21,420 bases of DNA from Lachnospiraceae bacterium UBA3826 (GCA_002393095.1 DGII01000049.1:1-21420), one strand, 5' to 3'. Positions 8,577 through 17,001 are shown, numbered from the stretch's first letter. Translations and numbers: made by a program. Notes: generated by a model not told the origin, from the letters alone.

Positions 8577-8617
8577 CTGACAATGGGGTCACGGTGTATG
8601 CCGTGACCCTTAGTCAG
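8577..8617 (+). other. Two-part hairpin in the carA leader, no U tract
   Basis: GGGTCACGG (8586-8594) pairs perfectly with CCGTGACCC (8601-8609) around the loop TGTATG. An outer helix CTGAC (8577-8581) with GTCAG (8613-8617) closes it across a small internal loop. No T run follows, so it is not a standard terminator. The carA ribosome site lies about six bases downstream. It could be an RNA regulatory or protective structure between the amt and carA messages. I see no PyrR-type binding sequence. Confidence 0.6.
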
Positions 8618-8632
8618 GGTAAAGGGAAAAAT

Positions 8633-9838
8633 ATGAGCATTCAGACGGAGAATAAGATGAATAATGTGATCAATGCGACAAATATGGCAAAAAACCGCAA
8701 GCTGGTACTTGAATCAGGTGAGGTTTTTAATGGCTACGGCTTCGGAGCCAATACCGAGAAGGTGCTGGAGCTTGTATTCAATACATCAATGGTGGGATAT
8801 CAGGAGATAATATCCGATCCGTCGTATACGGATCAGGCAGTCGTTATGACCTATCCGCTTATCGGCAATTACGGGGTCAATGAGGATGATTATGAGACAC
8901 AGACTCCGAGCATAGGAGCACTGATCGTCAGGGAATACAATGATGAACCTTCCAATTTCCGTGCAAGCGATAATCTGGAGAATATTATGAAAAAGTACGG
9001 CATCTCAGGTATCTATGGCGTAGATACCAGGGCTATCACACGAATCATCAGAAACAGAGGCAGTCTGAAGTCACTTATTTCCTTCATAGACAAGCCTCTG
9101 TCCGAATGTATGGAGATACTTGAAAGAACAGCATTGCCTAAGGATGCGGTATCAAGAGTGACAAGTACCGGGATATGGAAGGCTGATATAATCACGCCAC
9201 AGTCATCATTACTTGAACACAGACAGGGAACACATTCAGGACTCAGACCCCATATCGTTGCAATAGACTGCGGAATGAAACAGAACATCCTAAGATCATT
9301 GCTTGACAGAGGCTGCAGAGTGACAGTTGTTCCCTACAATATTCCGGCTAAGACGATCATGTCGCTTCGTCCGGATGGAGTATTCATAAGTAACGGACCG
9401 GGAGATCCGACAGATGTTCCTGAGTGTATAGATACGATAAGAAGTATTAAGGGAAGCATACCGATATTCGGTATATGCTTAGGACATCAGATATTGTCTC
9501 TGGCATACGGAGCGAGGACATATAAACTTAAGTTCGGCCACAGAGGCGGCAATCATCCTGTTAAGGATATACTTACCGATAGGGTTGAGATCACTTCTCA
9601 GAACCATTCTTATGCCGTTGATGCGGACAGCATAGAAGGAACCAAGCTTAAGGTGACACATATCAATCTGTTGGATAATACGGTTGAGGGTGTGGCGTGT
9701 GATGAAGATCTGGCTTTCTCCGTTCAGTACCATCCTGAGAGTGCTCCGGGACCACAGGACAGTTCATATCTTTTTGACAGGTTTATGGATAATGTCAGAA
9801 AGGCGCGCGAACAGAGAAAGGAGAATGCATATGCCTAA
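8633..9838 (+). CDS. carA: Carbamoyl-phosphate synthase small subunit (glutaminase)
   Basis: Hydrolyses glutamine and channels ammonia to CarB for carbamoyl phosphate, which feeds pyrimidine and arginine synthesis. The N-terminal domain has LVLESGEVFNGYGFG and FNTSMVGYQEIISDPSYTDQ. The C-terminal class I amidotransferase domain has GPGDPT, the nucleophile elbow GICLGHQ (Cys near residue 282) and the His-Glu pair in YHPES. Start at 8633 gives 401 residues, with AAAGGG six bases upstream; an ATG at 8657 with GGAG six bases upstream is equally plausible. The extra 20 or so residues before RKLVLESG are not typical. A GTG at 8594 falls in the leader hairpin and is unlikely. The gene overlaps carB by eight bases. 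Confidence 0.93.
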   Translation: MSIQTENKMNNVINATNMAKNRKLVLESGEVFNGYGFGANTEKVLELVFNTSMVGYQEIISDPSYTDQAVVMTYPLIGNYGVNEDDYETQTPSIGALIVREYNDEPSNFRASDNLENIMKKYGISGIYGVDTRAITRIIRNRGSLKSLISFIDKPLSECMEILERTALPKDAVSRVTSTGIWKADIITPQSSLLEHRQGTHSGLRPHIVAIDCGMKQNILRSLLDRGCRVTVVPYNIPAKTIMSLRPDGVFISNGPGDPTDVPECIDTIRSIKGSIPIFGICLGHQILSLAYGARTYKLKFGHRGGNHPVKDILTDRVEITSQNHSYAVDADSIEGTKLKVTHINLLDNTVEGVACDEDLAFSVQYHPESAPGPQDSSYLFDRFMDNVRKAREQRKENAYA

Positions 9839-12800
9839 GAGAACAGACATTAAAAGGATACTTGTAATAGGCTCGGGTCCGATAGTCATAGGTCAGGCTG
9901 CTGAATTTGATTATGCAGGCACACAGGCATGTTTGGCATTAAGAGAAGAAGGCTATGAAGTTATTCTCTGCAACTCCAACCCGGCCACTATAATGACGGA
10001 TAAGCATATAGCGGACAAGATATACATGGAGCCGCTTACACTTGAATTCATAGCAAAGGTTATCCGTAAGGAAAGACCTGATGCGATCTTACCGGGCATA
10101 GGCGGACAGACCGGACTTAATCTGGCCATGCAGCTTAAGCGTAAGGGCGTGTTAGACGAGTGTCAGGTTAAACTGCTTGGAACGGATTCTGACAGTATAG
10201 ACAGGGCAGAGGACAGGGAGAGATTCAAGGAACTGTGTGAGAGCATAGGGGAACCTGTACTTCCTTCTGTAATAGTTGAGGATCTTGAAGCGGGACTTAA
10301 GGCGGCAGAGGAGATCGGCTATCCGATAGTGGTGCGCCCTGCATTCACATTAGGCGGAACGGGCGGCGGATTCGCGGATGATGAGGCTGAACTTAAGACA
10401 ATTCTTACCAATGCACTTAATCTCTCGCCGATTCATCAGGCACTTATAGAGAAGAGTGTCAAAGGATACAAAGAGATAGAGTATGAGGTTATGCGTGATA
10501 GTGGCGATACGGCCATCACGATCTGTAACATGGAAAACCTTGATCCGGTAGGAATACATACGGGTGATTCCATAGTAGTATGTCCTTCCCAGACATTGAC
10601 TAACAGAGAATATCATATGTTAAGAGATGCAGCGCTTAAGCTTATCAGAGCGCTTAAGGTTGAGGGCGGATGTAACGTTCAGTTTGCTCTTGATCCTAAG
10701 TCTTTTGACTATTATGTGATAGAGGTCAATCCCAGAGTATCAAGATCGTCGGCGCTTGCTTCCAAGGCAAGCGGCTATCCGATTGCAAGAGTTTCGGCCA
10801 AGATAAGTGTGGGGCTAAGGCTTGATGAGATCAGGCTTGCCAATACACCCGCATGTTTCGAACCGTCACTTGATTATGTGGTATGTAAGATGCCGAGATT
10901 CCCCTTTGATAAATTCACGGATGCAAGTAATCTTCTGGGTACGCAGATGAAGGCAACAGGTGAAGTCATGAGTATCGGACGCAACTTCCCGGAGAGTATG
11001 CTTAAGGCGATCCGCTCACTTGAGATAGGTGTTCATCATCTGCACATGACCAAATTCGATGATATGAGTACTGAGGATATGCTTAAGTATATATCTGAAT
11101 CAAGGGATGACAGAGTATATGCGATCGCGGAACTGTTACGCAGAGATGTAACAAAAGAGAAGATATCGGGGGTATCCGGAATAGACAGATTCTTCATAGA
11201 CGGCCTTAAGGAGATAATCGATACAGAGAAAGCACTTAAGGATAATAAAGATGACATTCGTGTCGGTAATAGTCACGGACTGTTATATAAAGCCAAGAGA
11301 TTAGGATTCGGAGACAGAGCGATCGGAGACATTATCGGTATGACTGCGGATGAAGTCAAAGAGCTTCGTAAGCAGCAGTTAATACTGCCTTTATATAAGA
11401 TGATAGACAGTTGTGCATCCGAGTTTGACAGCTATATTCCGTATTTCTATTCAACATATGAGACGGAATGCGACGGAGAGGATGAGTCTGTCGTAACAGA
11501 TGATAAGAAGGTTATCGTGCTTGGCTCGGGCCCGATAAGAATAGGACAGGGAGTTGAATTCGATTATTCTACGGTTCATGCAGTAAGCACGATCAAGGCT
11601 ATGGGATATGAGGCGATAATAATCAATAACAATCCCGAGACTGTATCAACAGACTATACCATGGCGGATAAGCTATACTTCGAGCCGCTTACGGTAGAGG
11701 ATGTTATGAACATAATCGATAAGGAGAATCCGCAGGGAGTGATCGTAACACTCGGCGGTCAGACAGCAGTCAATCTGGCTATTCCTTTGGCAGAGAGAGG
11801 TGTGCCCATCATTGGTACCGATGCCGAAGCGATAGACAGAGCAGAAGACAGGGACCTGTTCGAGAAACTCCTTAAGGATCTGAATATACCTCAGCCTAAG
11901 GGAGAAGCGGTCACCAGTGTGGAGGCCGGAATAGAAGTCGCAGAAAGAATAGGCTATCCGGTACTTGTAAGACCAAGCTTCGTATTGGGCGGCCGTGCGA
12001 TGCAGATAGTAGCCAAGGCTAAGGATATGGAGCACTATCTTCATACTGCGGTTGAGGTGGATGAAGATAAGCCGGTGCTTGTTGATAAATATATCAAGGG
12101 TAAGGAAGTCGAGATAGACGGTATATGTGACGGACGTGATGTATTTGTTCCGGGCATTATGGAACTTGTAGAGCGTACGGGAGTACATTCGGGTGATTCG
12201 ATGAGTATGTATCCGGCTGAGAGTATAAGTGAGAATGTCAAGCGTACAATACTTGAATATGCAGGCAAGCTGGGAATAGGGATCGGTATCAAAGGACTCT
12301 TTAATATACAGTTTATCGTTGATAATGAGGATAATGTATATATCATAGAGGTCAATCCAAGATCTTCACGTACCGTACCTTTCTTATCCAAGGCAACAGG
12401 TTATAGTATGGCTGACATAGCGACCAAGGTCATGCTCGGTAATCCATTAAGTGATGAGATCTCTTATGCTGATAAGGATAACAGATTAAAAATGGGTATC
12501 ACCATGGGTATAGAAGCCGGAGATGAATGCATGCACAGAGTGTTCTATCCGGGAGAGAGCATAAGATACTATGTCAAAGCTCCGGCATTCTCTTTCTCTA
12601 AGCTTATGGGTATGGATGCATATCTGTCACCTGAGATGAAATCAACAGGTGAGGCGATAGGATACGATGTATCACTTCACAGAGCCATGTATAAGGCACT
12701 TATCGCATCGGGAGTTAAGTTATCCAATTACGGAACGGTAATGGTGACTCTTGCCGATGAGGATAAGGAAGAGGCTCTGCCGCTTGTTAAGAGATTCTAT

Positions 12801-13106
12801 GCTCTCGGATTTAACATAGAAGCGACGATAGGAACGGCAGATTTCCTTAAGGAGCATGGGATCAGGACGAGGGTACGTCACAAACTCTCAGAGGGAAGTG
12901 ATGAGATACTCCGTTCGATCAAGGCGGGATATGTAAGCTATGTGATCAATACAAGAGCCATATTATCAGGAGTACATTATGAGGACGGTGTAGCCATAAG
13001 AAGATGTGCGACACAGAACAATGTGACAATGTTCACATCGCTTGATACGGTGAGAGTACTTCTTGATGTGCTTGAAGAGGTAACTGTCAGTGTATCGACT
13101 ATATAA
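9831..13106 (+). CDS. carB: Carbamoyl-phosphate synthase large subunit
   Basis: Makes carbamoyl phosphate from bicarbonate, two ATP and ammonia from CarA. The 1091 residues show the two homologous ATP-grasp halves: ILVIGSGPIVIGQAAEFDYA near residue 10, then VIVLGSGPIRIGQGVEFDYS near 560, each followed by IGGQTGLNLA or LGGQTAVNLA and a glycine-rich ATP loop. The oligomerisation domain lies between about 400 and 550, and the allosteric MGS-like domain occupies about the last 145 residues (IEATIGTADFL, VINT). ATGs occur at 9825 and 9831; AAAGGAG at 9817-9823 is well spaced only for 9831. The stop of carA lies inside its first codons, so translation is probably coupled and keeps the subunits equal. 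purF follows after 23 bases. Confidence 0.95.
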   Translation: MPKRTDIKRILVIGSGPIVIGQAAEFDYAGTQACLALREEGYEVILCNSNPATIMTDKHIADKIYMEPLTLEFIAKVIRKERPDAILPGIGGQTGLNLAMQLKRKGVLDECQVKLLGTDSDSIDRAEDRERFKELCESIGEPVLPSVIVEDLEAGLKAAEEIGYPIVVRPAFTLGGTGGGFADDEAELKTILTNALNLSPIHQALIEKSVKGYKEIEYEVMRDSGDTAITICNMENLDPVGIHTGDSIVVCPSQTLTNREYHMLRDAALKLIRALKVEGGCNVQFALDPKSFDYYVIEVNPRVSRSSALASKASGYPIARVSAKISVGLRLDEIRLANTPACFEPSLDYVVCKMPRFPFDKFTDASNLLGTQMKATGEVMSIGRNFPESMLKAIRSLEIGVHHLHMTKFDDMSTEDMLKYISESRDDRVYAIAELLRRDVTKEKISGVSGIDRFFIDGLKEIIDTEKALKDNKDDIRVGNSHGLLYKAKRLGFGDRAIGDIIGMTADEVKELRKQQLILPLYKMIDSCASEFDSYIPYFYSTYETECDGEDESVVTDDKKVIVLGSGPIRIGQGVEFDYSTVHAVSTIKAMGYEAIIINNNPETVSTDYTMADKLYFEPLTVEDVMNIIDKENPQGVIVTLGGQTAVNLAIPLAERGVPIIGTDAEAIDRAEDRDLFEKLLKDLNIPQPKGEAVTSVEAGIEVAERIGYPVLVRPSFVLGGRAMQIVAKAKDMEHYLHTAVEVDEDKPVLVDKYIKGKEVEIDGICDGRDVFVPGIMELVERTGVHSGDSMSMYPAESISENVKRTILEYAGKLGIGIGIKGLFNIQFIVDNEDNVYIIEVNPRSSRTVPFLSKATGYSMADIATKVMLGNPLSDEISYADKDNRLKMGITMGIEAGDECMHRVFYPGESIRYYVKAPAFSFSKLMGMDAYLSPEMKSTGEAIGYDVSLHRAMYKALIASGVKLSNYGTVMVTLADEDKEEALPLVKRFYALGFNIEATIGTADFLKEHGIRTRVRHKLSEGSDEILRSIKAGYVSYVINTRAILSGVHYEDGVAIRRCATQNNVTMFTSLDTVRVLLDVLEEVTVSVSTI

Positions 13107-13129
13107 CAGAGAGTATAACGGTGAGATCT

Positions 13130-14536
13130 ATGATGGATTTTTATGACGACAGACCGCATGAGGAATGCGGAGTATTCGGAATATATGATACAACGGGCGC
13201 TAATGTGGCCGAGTCGATCTATTACGGCTTATATGCGCTTCAGCACAGAGGTCAGGAGAGCTGCGGTATAGCGGTAAGCGATACCGGCGGTGATAAAGGT
13301 AATGTGGCCTGCTATAAAGATATGGGTCTTCTTAACGAAGTCTTCTCAAGGACACATTTGGATGATCTTAAGGGTAATATCGGTGTGGGACATGTGAGAT
13401 ATTCAACCACCGGAGGTTCCGTAAGAGAGAACGCGCAACCCCTTGTCATTAACTACGTTAAGGGGGTGTTAGGTCTTGCTCATAACGGCAATCTTATCAA
13501 TACCGCGTCCCTTCGCGAAGAGCTTGCATATACGGGTGCGATATTCCAGACTACGATAGATTCGGAAGTCATTGCCTATATAATCGCCAGAGAAAGACTT
13601 AATTGCGGCTCGGTTGAAGAGGCTGTTGCCAGGAGTATGGACAGGATACAGGGTGCATACTCTCTTGTTATAATGTCGCCTCGTAAGCTTATCGGGGCAA
13701 GGGACCCGTACGGATTCAGACCTTTATGTATAGGCCAAAAAGACGGAGCTTATATATTTACATCAGAGTCATGTGCGCTTGATACGATCGGGGCGGACTA
13801 TATAAGGGATGTTAAACCGGGTGAGGTGGTGACTGTGGATTCCGATGGAAATATCACATCGGATGAAAGCAGATGCCTTCCTGAATGCAAGAGAGGAAGA
13901 TGTGTATTTGAATACATATATTTTGCCAGACCTGACAGTTATTTCGACGGAGTCAGTGTATATAAGTCCCGTGTACTTGCGGGCAAATATCTTGCGATAG
14001 ATTCACCTGTTGAAGCGGATATTGTTACCGGTGTTCCGGATTCGGGATTGCAGGCAGCAATAGGATATGCCCATGAATCGGGTATCCCTTATGCACAGGC
14101 ATTTATCAAGAATTCCTATGTGGGAAGAACATTCATCAAGCCGGGACAGGAATCAAGAGTAAGCAGTGTAAGGGTTAAGTTAAATGCCCTTAAGGAAGTT
14201 GTAGACGGCAAGCGAGTCATAATGATAGATGATTCGATCGTACGAGGCACCACATCCGACAGGATAGTGCATATGTTAAGAGAAGCAGGGGCCAAGGAAG
14301 TCCATATGCGAGTAAGCTCACCGCCTTTCTTACATCCATGCTTCTTCGGAACCGATGTACCGGATGAGGATCAGCTGCTTGCATATAACCGCTCGCTTGA
14401 AGATATACGTAAGATAATAGGTGCAGATTCTCTGGCTTATCTTGGCATTGACAGATTAAGTGAGATAGCCGGAGGACTTAATATCTGTACGGGTTGCTTT
14501 AGCGGCAACTACCCGGTCAATCCTCACATTGTCTGA
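13130..14536 (+). CDS. purF: Amidophosphoribosyltransferase (glutamine PRPP amidotransferase)
   Basis: First step of purine synthesis: moves the amide of glutamine to PRPP. The chain begins MMDFYDDRPHEEC; the Cys of ECGVFGIYD is the expected N-terminal nucleophile after removal of a 12-residue propeptide, as in the Bacillus-type enzyme. The glutaminase domain has LQHRGQES, GHVRYST and LAHNGNL. The transferase domain has the PRPP loop VIMIDDSIVRGTTSD. Four cysteines placed as in the [4Fe-4S] class are seen (RCVFEYIYFARPDS, HPCFFGTD, CTGCFSG), so this should be the oxygen-sensitive Fe-S type. Several starts are possible: GTG 13121, ATG 13130 and ATG 13133; GGTGA at 13120-13124 serves as ribosome site for the ATGs. 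It probably shares the carAB transcript. Confidence 0.94.
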   Translation: MMDFYDDRPHEECGVFGIYDTTGANVAESIYYGLYALQHRGQESCGIAVSDTGGDKGNVACYKDMGLLNEVFSRTHLDDLKGNIGVGHVRYSTTGGSVRENAQPLVINYVKGVLGLAHNGNLINTASLREELAYTGAIFQTTIDSEVIAYIIARERLNCGSVEEAVARSMDRIQGAYSLVIMSPRKLIGARDPYGFRPLCIGQKDGAYIFTSESCALDTIGADYIRDVKPGEVVTVDSDGNITSDESRCLPECKRGRCVFEYIYFARPDSYFDGVSVYKSRVLAGKYLAIDSPVEADIVTGVPDSGLQAAIGYAHESGIPYAQAFIKNSYVGRTFIKPGQESRVSSVRVKLNALKEVVDGKRVIMIDDSIVRGTTSDRIVHMLREAGAKEVHMRVSSPPFLHPCFFGTDVPDEDQLLAYNRSLEDIRKIIGADSLAYLGIDRLSEIAGGLNICTGCFSGNYPVNPHIV

Positions 14537-14578
14537 GGAGAAGCTCAAAAAGAATACATTAAGAAATTATAAAATGTA

Positions 14579-14606
14579 TGGACAAAAAAATCAGAAACGA
14601 TACAAT
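14579..14606 (+). promoter_or_regulatory. Promoter of the secreted-protein gene
   Basis: TGGACA (14579-14584), 16-base spacer and TACAAT (14601-14606). The only mismatch in the -35 is G for T at its second base. It opens a new unit about 40 bases after the purF stop, with transcription expected near 14613. Confidence 0.65.
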
Positions 14607-14620
14607 AGTACCAAGGTACT
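14607..14620 (+). promoter_or_regulatory. Palindrome at the expected transcription start, possible operator
   Basis: AGTACCAAGGTACT is a perfect inverted repeat that begins directly after the -10 box. A related palindrome, CGGTACCG (14633-14640), follows after an A/T-rich stretch. The spacing of the two GGTACC cores is about 20 bases, two helical turns, which would suit a dimeric or cooperative repressor. No known operator is recognised. Confidence 0.5.
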
Positions 14621-14675
14621 AAATATTTTTTTCGGTACCGCGGAATAGAATACTATTGATACTGAGGAATAGATT

Positions 14676-15620
14676 ATGCGAAAAAAGAGTTCTTTGATAA
14701 TACTGGGTATTATGGCGGCAATAGGCGTGATGATGTTGCTTCCTATCAAGACGCAGGCTAAAGAGCTTAAGATTAAGGACTATGGTAATGGTTTCTATCT
14801 GCCGGAGGATTTCAATTTAAGAGACTCTGACGGCAAAATCCTTACAGCACCCAAACTGGATACAAGTCTTTGGGGAGCCGGAACATATGAAGAAGAAAAA
14901 GAGATGCAGCTTGATAACGGAATGAAAGCTGTTAAATGGTGGAAGAAGACGGAAGATGGGAAGGCATTTCCCTGTGTCAGTGTATATAACGAATCCGGCA
15001 AGGAATTATATCGTGTCGGCAGAGATAACTGCAACGAGCTGGTTGTATACATGGGTAATGAAGAGGGTGATACCATGCTGTCTCATTATACCAAGACGAC
15101 AGTAAGGTATGAGGACGGAACCACCGTTGCTTACGTTGATGATTACGAGCAGCCCAGAACCATGGAGCAGTATTATGCAGATGAGAAAAGGTCCAGATCC
15201 GAGAGCTATTCCTATGATCCGGATTATCCGGACGAAGAGCCGATAATCACCGCTAACGAGACCTACTGGGATGGTGAAGGCTTCAGAGAAAAAGGCGAAA
15301 CATTTATAAACGGCCAGCTTGTATCTTCTTACAGTGACGTGGATGTTATCACATTTGATGACTGGGAATTTACAGTGCAGGAGCCTGTGGCGCATACCAA
15401 GGAATTGGTTAAGCGTTTAGAGCCATGCTTCCAAGAAGGAGATACTCATATCTGCCCTTCATATACATCTTTGTTGGAAGGACAGCCCCTTATCGCATTC
15501 AATACGGTAACAACCGATGAGAATGGGGATCAAGTGTCAACTATCAGATATTATCTTAAAGGAAATTTCAATTCCGTTATGAACTATCCGGTTGACTGGA
15601 GGTTCTATAACGGAGGTTAA
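14676..15620 (+). CDS. Secreted protein of unknown function
   Basis: I do not recognise this 314-residue protein. Residues 1-28 form a clear signal peptide: basic MRKK, a hydrophobic core, and a likely cut after KTQA. There is no lipobox Cys, so the product is probably released or wall-retained. The mature part is acidic and rich in Tyr, Trp, Asp and Glu, with many short alternating strands typical of beta-rich folds; several segments look repeat-like (YEDGTTVAYVDDYE, YSYDPDYPDEEP). It ends in YPVDWRFYNGG with no sorting signal or transmembrane tail. GAGG eight to nine bases before the ATG is the ribosome site. It has its own promoter and palindrome upstream and a strong terminator downstream, so it is a single-gene unit between two nitrogen blocks. 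Confidence 0.8.
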   Translation: MRKKSSLIILGIMAAIGVMMLLPIKTQAKELKIKDYGNGFYLPEDFNLRDSDGKILTAPKLDTSLWGAGTYEEEKEMQLDNGMKAVKWWKKTEDGKAFPCVSVYNESGKELYRVGRDNCNELVVYMGNEEGDTMLSHYTKTTVRYEDGTTVAYVDDYEQPRTMEQYYADEKRSRSESYSYDPDYPDEEPIITANETYWDGEGFREKGETFINGQLVSSYSDVDVITFDDWEFTVQEPVAHTKELVKRLEPCFQEGDTHICPSYTSLLEGQPLIAFNTVTTDENGDQVSTIRYYLKGNFNSVMNYPVDWRFYNGG

Positions 15621-15651
15621 ATAAACAGTCAGAAATGTTATATTTTAAACT

Positions 15652-15695
15652 AAAGGCAAGAGCGCCTGACAGTCAGGCTCTTGCCTTTTATATTT
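15652..15695 (+). terminator. Strong terminator/leader hairpin before the LuxR-type regulator
   Basis: AAGGCAAGAG (15653-15662) pairs perfectly with CTCTTGCCTT (15678-15687); inside, CCTGA (15665-15669) pairs with TCAGG (15673-15677) around the loop CAG, with a two-base bulge on the 5' side. The tail is TTATATTT. It ends the upstream gene but lies only 6-10 bases before the ribosome site of the regulator, so it may also act in that gene's leader. It contains the GGCAAGAG motif. TATATT at 15639-15644 is a possible -10, with only a weak -35 (15616-15621). Confidence 0.8.
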
Positions 15696-15708
15696 GGGAG
15701 GAGTAAAT

Positions 15709-16458
15709 ATGAGAACATTGGATACAAATGATTGGATCTTTCTAAACAGTATAATCTATAAGATTTATACAATGAACAATATTGATGAGATGAGAGAGCA
15801 GTTTATGGAGCAGATGAAGATGCTTATTGATTATGACAGTGCGGATTTTCTTTTGGCATCTCCCGACGGTGAGAATAAGCTTGTGTCACCGGTGCTTTTT
15901 AACTGTGAAGAAGATATGTCTATAGCGTATGAAGAACTGGATTACAGTCGCGGTATATTATACAGCGGCAAGACACTTATATACAGAGAGACGGATATTA
16001 TCGATGATTCCAAGAGGGTAGAGACCGATTATTATAAGAAAGTATATAAGACTAATAACTGGCATTACTCCTTGCAGATGGTCCTTGCAAGAAAGAAAGA
16101 ATTTGTGGGTGTAATAACATTCTACAGATCCATCGGCAAGGATGACTTTGTCTATGACGATATATTCATTCTTGATCTGTTAAAGGATCATTTAGCATAC
16201 AGATTATATCAACAGAAGAAGAGCGGCAATCTGGTCAGTGAGAAACTGTCCGTTGCCGGAGCAACCGAGAAATACAATCTGACCAGAAGGGAAGAGACAA
16301 TACTCAGACTTCTTATGGAGGGAAGAGACAATGTAACAATATGCGAATCTTTGGTTATTTCAGAGAATACACTTAAGAAGCATATTCTTAATCTCTACCG
16401 CAAATTAGGTATAAATAACAGGGTTGGTCTTTTCAAAATGATTAGAGAAAAGGACTAA
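15709..16458 (+). CDS. LuxR-family-type transcriptional regulator (C-terminal HTH)
   Basis: The last 60 residues of 249 form a LuxR/FixJ-type DNA-binding domain: LTRREETILRLLMEGRDN, then SENTLKKHILNLYRKLGINN, with the conserved Leu-Thr-x-Arg-Glu start and the recognition helix. Residues about 1-175 form an alpha/beta sensor-like region with no phosphoacceptor receiver motif (no D-D-x-K pattern). It resembles a GAF-like fold by its strand pattern (SADFLLASPDG, SLQMVLARKKEFVGVITFYR), but I cannot confirm that. Start at ATG 15709 is set by GGGAGGAG at 15696-15703; the upstream in-frame TTG at 15694 overlaps that site. It sits directly before the P-II-pot unit, so it is a candidate activator of that unit or of the amine genes. 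Its ligand is unknown. Confidence 0.85.
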   Translation: MRTLDTNDWIFLNSIIYKIYTMNNIDEMREQFMEQMKMLIDYDSADFLLASPDGENKLVSPVLFNCEEDMSIAYEELDYSRGILYSGKTLIYRETDIIDDSKRVETDYYKKVYKTNNWHYSLQMVLARKKEFVGVITFYRSIGKDDFVYDDIFILDLLKDHLAYRLYQQKKSGNLVSEKLSVAGATEKYNLTRREETILRLLMEGRDNVTICESLVISENTLKKHILNLYRKLGINNRVGLFKMIREKD

Positions 16459-16499
16459 TTATACTTAAAAAGTAGTAGAAAAATGGTCTTTTTGGTTTG

Positions 16500-16528
16500 T
16501 TGAAATGCAGGGGTTAATGTTTTATATT
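16500..16528 (+). promoter_or_regulatory. Promoter of the P-II-potABCD unit
   Basis: TTGAAA (16500-16505), 17-base spacer and TATATT (16523-16528), with transcription expected near 16535. The AT-rich flanks fit a sigma-A promoter. A terminator hairpin lies about 28 bases downstream of the expected start. Confidence 0.65.
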
Positions 16529-16562
16529 ACTCGTAACAAATTAATAACGAATAAGACATGGC

Positions 16563-16599
16563 AAGAGGGCTGTATTTATTGTACAGCCCTCTTTTTCTT
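16563..16599 (+). terminator. Leader terminator/attenuator upstream of the P-II gene
   Basis: AAGAGGGCTGTA (16563-16574) pairs perfectly with TACAGCCCTCTT (16582-16593) over 12 bases, loop TTTATTG, followed by TTTCTT. GGCAAGAG (16560-16567) spans its 5' foot. It may end the regulator message, but it also lies between the promoter at 16500-16528 and the P-II ribosome site at 16623-16629, the same layout as the glnN leader. Confidence 0.8.
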
Positions 16600-16637
16600 A
16601 CAGAATAACAGCTAAAGATATTAAGGAGGATATGAGT

Positions 16638-16988
16638 ATGAAAGAATTGATTATCATTATCAGACCTGAGAAGTTGGAAGACGTTAAGAATGTACTTGAT
16701 AAAGTTCATTGCGGCGGAATGACATTATCAACGGCAATGGGTTGCGGAACACAGAAAGGTTCTGTTGAAAGAACAGTTAATGAGATAAAGGGGCTTAAGA
16801 CTACGATCAATCTTCTTCCTAAGATTAAGGTAGAAGTTGTGGTATCTGATAAAGATGTTGAGACAGTGATCATGAGTATCAGAGAAACCTGTGCAACCGA
16901 TCATGTGGGAGACGGAAAGATATTCATAAGGAACATAGAAGATGCCATCAGGATTCGTACAGGTGAAAGAGGTGTGAAGGCTCTATAA
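16638..16988 (+). CDS. P-II family nitrogen regulator with atypical T-loop
   Basis: A small trimeric signal protein that normally reads 2-oxoglutarate and ATP/ADP. The family pattern is complete: MKELIIIIRPEKLEDV, GGMTLSTAMGCGTQKG, LPKIKVEVVVSD, HVGDGKIFI and IRIRTGERG. The T-loop between QKG and LPK is 24 residues against 20 in E. coli GlnB and in the Amt-fused copy of this window, and it has no tyrosine, so control by uridylylation at Tyr51 is not possible. The ATG at 16638 gives 116 residues and is eight bases from AAGGAGG (16623-16629); the ATG at 16632 is only two bases away. potA starts 13 bases after the stop, so this P-II is the first gene of the polyamine transporter unit and may regulate that transporter. 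Confidence 0.92.
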   Translation: MKELIIIIRPEKLEDVKNVLDKVHCGGMTLSTAMGCGTQKGSVERTVNEIKGLKTTINLLPKIKVEVVVSDKDVETVIMSIRETCATDHVGDGKIFIRNIEDAIRIRTGERGVKAL

Positions 16989-17001
16989 CGGAGGTGTTCG
17001 C

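Noticed and set aside
8594..8632. GTG at 8594 as the carA start
   Set aside because: It is the last base pair of the leader hairpin stem and its loop, with no ribosome site; ATG 8633 or 8657 have one.
8514..8632. PyrR-type pyrimidine attenuator before carA
   Set aside because: I do not see the PyrR-binding anti-antiterminator sequence nor a U-tract terminator.
15694..15708. TTG start of the LuxR-type gene
   Set aside because: The five extra codons are themselves the ribosome site GGGAGGAG for ATG 15709.
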